Source: Celeribacter baekdonensis
Lineage (GTDB): Bacteria > Pseudomonadota > Alphaproteobacteria > Rhodobacterales > Rhodobacteraceae
Length of the DNA stretch: 64,000 bases
NCBI RefSeq assembly: GCF_003047105.1
Contig: NZ_CP028475.1
Span: forward strand, 2,542,001-2,606,000
Reading direction: 5' to 3'
Within the stretch, counting starts at the first letter, position 1; each line of letters opens with the position of its first letter. This document shows, one piece after another, positions 60,242 through 64,000 of the stretch. The translations under genes were made by a program, and so were the position numbers. A model generated the notes under the pieces. That model searched no databases. It worked only from the letters and a program-made list of their open reading frames with translations, and was not told the DNA's origin.

Positions 60242-60337
60242 ACACGGCCTCTGCGTGTTTCGACCTGACGCATGAAGCACAGAGCGCGCAGCACGGCTTT
60301 CACCTCCACTTTTGAGACCCGCGTATAGCGACACACT

Positions 60338-61767
60338 TTAAGTCTGTGACCAGGACTTAAAGCCGAACATCATGTAATCGCGCTGATAGGCGGCCCTTAC
60401 GGCATCTTCGACCTCATCGTCATAGATATCCGCAAGGGTGAAGGGCATATCGTCCAGCTCCGCTTTTGCGGCGAGGCCCGACACCCCAATGCTCGTCCCA
60501 AGATAGCCGAGACCCTCGGCAAGACTTTCCTCACGCAAGATCATGTCAGGCAATGAAAAATCCGCGAAACCTTTGATCACTTCCGATTGTGACGCCCAAG
60601 TGCCATCCACGCGCACGGATGTTTGGCCATTGAGATTGCCTTTGACGAAGTCCGCAAATTTCAGGAACGCTTCCCGGTGCTGATCCCGGCTATACCCCGC
60701 GTCTGGTTGGCCCACGGGATCGGAAGTTTATAGGTGCCACGCAATGTCTCTCGAATTTCCCCATAAGTCAGTTCGCTCAGATTCAAAATATAGCGACAAA
60801 ACGTGCGATGGAGTCGCAAAGCCGGGTGCGAAATCACCGTAAAGCTACGATGACCTTTGTGTTGCCGCTTCCACTGGCGGAGCGTCTTTTGGGTAAAGCC
60901 TTTGCTCAAAGCGGCGGGATCGCCCTTGTCCAAACCCGCCAGCCAAACCTGCACCGCCTGTTCTGGTCCACTGCGCACCGGCATGTAGAGCAAAGGCGCC
61001 GTCTGACCAGCCACATAGGTCGGGACCCCAGGGCCACGGCGCGGCTCGAAATTTGGCGTGTTGGATAGATTGAAATGATCGACATTGGAGAGCGCGGACA
61101 CCATCTCCGCGTAGTTCACAACCTTATCCTCAAGGCGCGAGGGGTTTTGAACCTTGGTCTTTTGCGTGGTCTTGCCCCGCTCCTCAAAAACGCCCAGGAA
61201 ATGCGCCAAACCATTGAGAACCTCAATGTCCTGAATATCGTCATAGTTGATATAGAACGCAGTTTGGCCTGTGGTTTGTAGCGCCCGTTGCAGCGAGAGT
61301 TGAAAACCTTTCAGCTCGTCCAACAGGCCTTCGAATTCGCGTTTATCAAACACGACCTTAGCCGATTTAGCATCTTTCAAATCACCAAGTCGCCATTGCC
61401 CGGTCTCGCCCGCAATCTTGCGCGACACATAGCTGTCGAGCGGATTGCGTGTGAGGATAATCTTGGCACAGTTCGGGTCTTTCAAGACATGCGCCAGAAT
61501 GCGCGGATCGTGATCATGGAAAAACCGAAACCCGGCCAATCCCTCGGTTGCATCGCGCATTTTGCGCAGCAAAAGCGTCGGGTCCGCCTCGCGCATGATC
61601 AGGCTCACGCCCAACATGTCTTTCTGTTTCGACTTCCCGATGAAGGCCGGGTTGAACACCTCGCCCCAACATTTCAACCCAGGGTAGGAATTGATGTTTT
61701 CTTCGAGAAAGTTCGACCCGGTTCGCATTTCAGCGAAAATCACGAAATAGTCGTACTGCTTAGACAT
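60338..61767 (-). pseudogene. Sulfotransferase family protein, split by one-base frameshift
   Basis: A roseobacter sulfotransferase-type protein (often labelled NodH-like). The PAPS-binding P-loop region is MRTGSNFLEENINSYPGLKC near residue 15, and a 3'-phosphate segment LTRNPLDSYVSRKIAGETGQ follows. The frame breaks in KLPIPWANQ (about 60711-60715) and resumes one base off as GQPDAGYSRDQHREAFLKFA to the stop, with GNLNGQTSVRVDGTWASQSE and RAAYQRDYMMFGFKSWS. One added base (for example one more G in GTGGGCC) gives a continuous 476-residue protein. Three bases downstream of the GT14 gene. Confidence 0.8.
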
Positions 61768-61770
61768 GCG

Positions 61771-63468
61771 CTACTTTACCAGATAGGGCCGTTTGCTCTC
61801 GCGGGGGCGGGCATCAGGCTCGTTACCCATGGGGAAATCGCCCATGAGGTGGGGTTTCATCCCCTGATTTTTCAGATTTTGCAGGAACTGACCAAAGCCT
61901 GTCAAATCCCGCATCTTGGGGGCTTCGGTCAAACGCCGGACATTGCGCGGACCGATCTCATCAATAATCGCCTGCAAAGGCTCCATCCGGCTTTCGATGA
62001 AATCCGCCATGGTCCAAATCCGCACGCGCGCTTTGATATGTTGGGACCGCAGAATGTCGATATGCTCTGCCTCGATCCGTTGCAGCCGCGCCGCCTCGCG
62101 ACGAATATCGGAAAAATTGCGGTTTGAACGGAACAGCGTCACGGCCCAAGCCCCGGAAATCACCGAAATCTGAGCATTTGGATCGGTGGCAATGAGCCAA
62201 TTGATCTCCTGATTGTCGCGAGGTCCGAACATAAAACATTGTCGCTCGCCGCGCGTGTTCCAGATCAGCGATGTGAGAAAGCCGCAAGGGTTATAATCCC
62301 GCAACGCTGCATGGTTTGAGAGCGCGCCAGAAAACACCTTTTGGCCCCCGGCAAACTCTGCGCCGTCGGGGCTAAAAAGATGACCATGGACCCGCGCGCC
62401 GACTGCACGCGCCAGCCACTCATCAAAATCCTCGAACAGATCAGAGAAGCCCTCAAACACGGAATAGGGCGCACCGGTTTTGCCGTGACCCTGACCATGC
62501 CCCGGCATCCGACTTTGCATATATAGCCCTTCACGCCCCATAGTGCGACGTTCCACAGCCTTTGAAAAGATGCGGTCGATTTTGCCCGGATTGGGCTCAG
62601 CCCCCTTCATCGGATTGCTGTCAGAGTTCAAAAACGTTGTGTAAAGACGATCCGCCTGAGGCCATATTTTGCGCGCCACAAAGCAATCCGAGCGCCGCAG
62701 TAGTTGCAGGTGATCATCGTAGAAAATATGCGGTTTGCCCTGATAGTCGAATTTGGACAGGGTCAGAGAACGGCTCTCGATATTGTTGGAATAAAGCCGC
62801 ACCAAGGTTTGGTAATAGCTTTCATCCGGGATCCAGACCCTTTTGAAATAGGCGTCATAGGCCTTGCGATCCGGGTCTTCGAGAATAGCCGACAGGGTCT
62901 GGCGCGTCAGACACCACCATTGCGATCCAAGATGCGGGATCAAGCCGTCCGGGATTTTGCGTTTATACCGGAATTTACGTTGAAGCGTGACGTAACGGTC
63001 AAACAGCCGCCGCTGCTTTTTCCACGAAAACGGGAACCGAAGCGTGAAGCGTTCGGCATCCAGCCCGCCGACAGTCCAAGGCACATCCTCGGTCGTGACA
63101 CTTTCGATGAAATTCGTCATCGGCCGCGCCGCAAGATATTGTTTCAGGTCCTCCACAGGCCGCAGCGGCAAACAGGAGCCAGACGACAGGTAGACATGCC
63201 GCACATCGCGAAACCGATCAAGCATCAGCTCCGAGGCGTCCTGTGAGGCCGCAACGAGCGACCACGTGCCCCAATCGCACGCATGTCGTTTGCTAAAAAT
63301 CACCGTATCGAGATCAGAGAGGCTCTCCACAAAGGGTTGATAGACATCCTTTTTAACCCGACGATCCACATGGATCACTACAGGGCAGCCATGGCTCGCC
63401 CAGTGGCGTGCCACCTGTTCGGCGCGATCAAGGGCGGTATGAACAAGCATCACAAACCCGACTGTCAT
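61771..63468 (-). CDS. GT14 (core-2/I-branching-like) glycosyltransferase with DUF5927
   Basis: A 565-residue protein. Residues 1-~230 are a beta-xylosyl/N-acetylglucosaminyl-transferase fold (VGFVMLVHTALDRAEQVARH, VVIHVDRRVKKDVYQPF, HVYLSSGSCLPLRPVEDLKQ, SQWWCLTRQTLSAIL). The C-terminal ~300 residues are a separate DUF5927-type domain (RVHGHLFSPDGAEFAGGQ, CGFLTSLIWNTRGERQCFMF), common in Rhodobacterales. It probably adds a sugar to a surface glycan. ATG 63468 has AAGGGGAA upstream; its ATGA overlaps the stop of the upstream GT2 gene. Confidence 0.88.
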   Translation of the reverse strand: MTVGFVMLVHTALDRAEQVARHWASHGCPVVIHVDRRVKKDVYQPFVESLSDLDTVIFSKRHACDWGTWSLVAASQDASELMLDRFRDVRHVYLSSGSCLPLRPVEDLKQYLAARPMTNFIESVTTEDVPWTVGGLDAERFTLRFPFSWKKQRRLFDRYVTLQRKFRYKRKIPDGLIPHLGSQWWCLTRQTLSAILEDPDRKAYDAYFKRVWIPDESYYQTLVRLYSNNIESRSLTLSKFDYQGKPHIFYDDHLQLLRRSDCFVARKIWPQADRLYTTFLNSDSNPMKGAEPNPGKIDRIFSKAVERRTMGREGLYMQSRMPGHGQGHGKTGAPYSVFEGFSDLFEDFDEWLARAVGARVHGHLFSPDGAEFAGGQKVFSGALSNHAALRDYNPCGFLTSLIWNTRGERQCFMFGPRDNQEINWLIATDPNAQISVISGAWAVTLFRSNRNFSDIRREAARLQRIEAEHIDILRSQHIKARVRIWTMADFIESRMEPLQAIIDEIGPRNVRRLTEAPKMRDLTGFGQFLQNLKNQGMKPHLMGDFPMGNEPDARPRESKRPYLVK

Positions 63469-64000
63469 GCCCAATTCCCCTTGGACATGAGACCGAGAAT
63501 CTCAAGTTGCCGCCAATTGATGTATTTTTCCGACCAGTTGCACCACAGATCAGGATCATCCTTGATCCGGCTGCTGTAGGCGAGGTATTCGCGGCTTCCG
63601 GCATAATGCTGACGACGTTTTAATTCCTCTTCGGTCTTTTGCACGAATGTGTTGAGGAACTTGGCATGCAACAGCGCGCCAGAGGCCATTTCGCCGCCAT
63701 GGCTGTCATAGACTTTGTTCAATCGCCGCGGCAAAAGCATATGGGTCGAATGCAGATACACATAGCTGCGATCCCATTTGACCAATGGGATTTTGTTCAA
63801 CGATGGCGCGTTGATCGGGTCGTTGTGAAAAAACAGCCGCGCTCGGGGGCCACCCTGAATCCACAGGTTTTCATACTCCCAATTGGTCGAGAGCATGTAA
63901 TTTCCACTGTCAAACCATTCGGCAATCTCAAACGGATTTTGCCCATCCACATAGGGCTGCGCATCAATCGGACCTTTAGGATACATGTCGATCAACATGG
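63465..64000 (-). CDS. Glycosyltransferase family 2-like protein, C-terminal part
   Basis: The first part of the gene lies beyond the right edge. Visible are LIDMYPKGPIDAQPYVDGQN with PFEIAEWFDSGNYMLSTNWE and a C-terminal region rich in Trp, Tyr and Arg (KTEEELKRRQHYAGSREYLA). This resembles the distal half of roseobacter GT2_4-type transferases. It overlaps the GT14 gene by four bases (ATGA), so the three genes GT2, GT14 and sulfotransferase are one transcript. Confidence 0.75.
   Translation of the reverse strand, partial: MLIDMYPKGPIDAQPYVDGQNPFEIAEWFDSGNYMLSTNWEYENLWIQGGPRARLFFHNDPINAPSLNKIPLVKWDRSYVYLHSTHMLLPRRLNKVYDSHGGEMASGALLHAKFLNTFVQKTEEELKRRQHYAGSREYLAYSSRIKDDPDLWCNWSEKYINWRQLEILGLMSKGNWA

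Overview
The window is about 64 kb of chromosome from an alphaproteobacterium, almost certainly a marine Rhodobacterales (Roseobacter-group) species. The evidence is the FlaF/FlbT flagellin regulators beside an alphaproteobacterial flagellin, a petA-petB-petC cytochrome bc1 operon, a PetP/PetR regulator pair, the rnd-kdsD-lptC-lptA-lptB-hpf-ptsN order, and a GT2/GT14-DUF5927/sulfotransferase run. No genus is assigned. No rRNA operon, CRISPR array, intact insertion sequence or prophage was seen.

Layout. 1-6.4 kb is a flagellar block (flgD fragment, fliK, a FlgJ-type rod-binding protein, a FlgN-like chaperone, flagellin, flaF, flbT, a DUF1217 gene). 6.7-12 kb holds a DEAD-box RNA helicase, ilvD and a LacI/GntR-type regulator with a palindromic operator. 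Between that regulator and tRNA-Arg(CCT) lies a possible small RNA. 12.5-20.1 kb is an alpha-2-macroglobulin/pbpC pair. 20.1-21.6 kb is a gene graveyard abutting tRNA-Lys(TTT). 21.8-27.5 kb has dapF, mtaB, a GST and petABC. 27.5-31 kb is the thiamine transporter thiBPQ behind a TPP riboswitch. 31-46 kb is housekeeping: aroC, HU, AMP nucleosidase, transporters, dxs-ispA-xseB, petPR, ilvE, queG, a GST. 46-53 kb carries mtgA and gltD-gltB. 53-60 kb carries uppP, an NDUFA9-like gene, tRNA-Leu(CAG), rnd, kdsD, lptCAB, hpf and ptsN. 60.3-64 kb is a glycosyltransferase/sulfotransferase operon running off the right edge.

How the genes work together. Several genes serve the cell envelope: pbpC, mtgA and uppP (peptidoglycan), dapF (its diaminopimelate), dxs/ispA (isoprenoids leading to the lipid carrier), and kdsD with lptCAB (LPS). 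petABC is the respiratory bc1 complex, and its likely regulators PetP/PetR lie about 14 kb away.

The strongest unexpected signal is that mtaB, ispA, mtgA and a sulfotransferase gene are each split by one apparently missing base. In the first three the missing base is a G in a run of five or six, which points to homopolymer errors in the assembly more than to four real pseudogenes. The best candidates for undescribed biology are the orphan, terminator-ended transcript unit next to the LacI-type operator (12.04-12.19 kb), the structured flagellin leader, the repeats before petA and petP, and the sulfated-glycan operon at the right end. None of these is proven by sequence alone.
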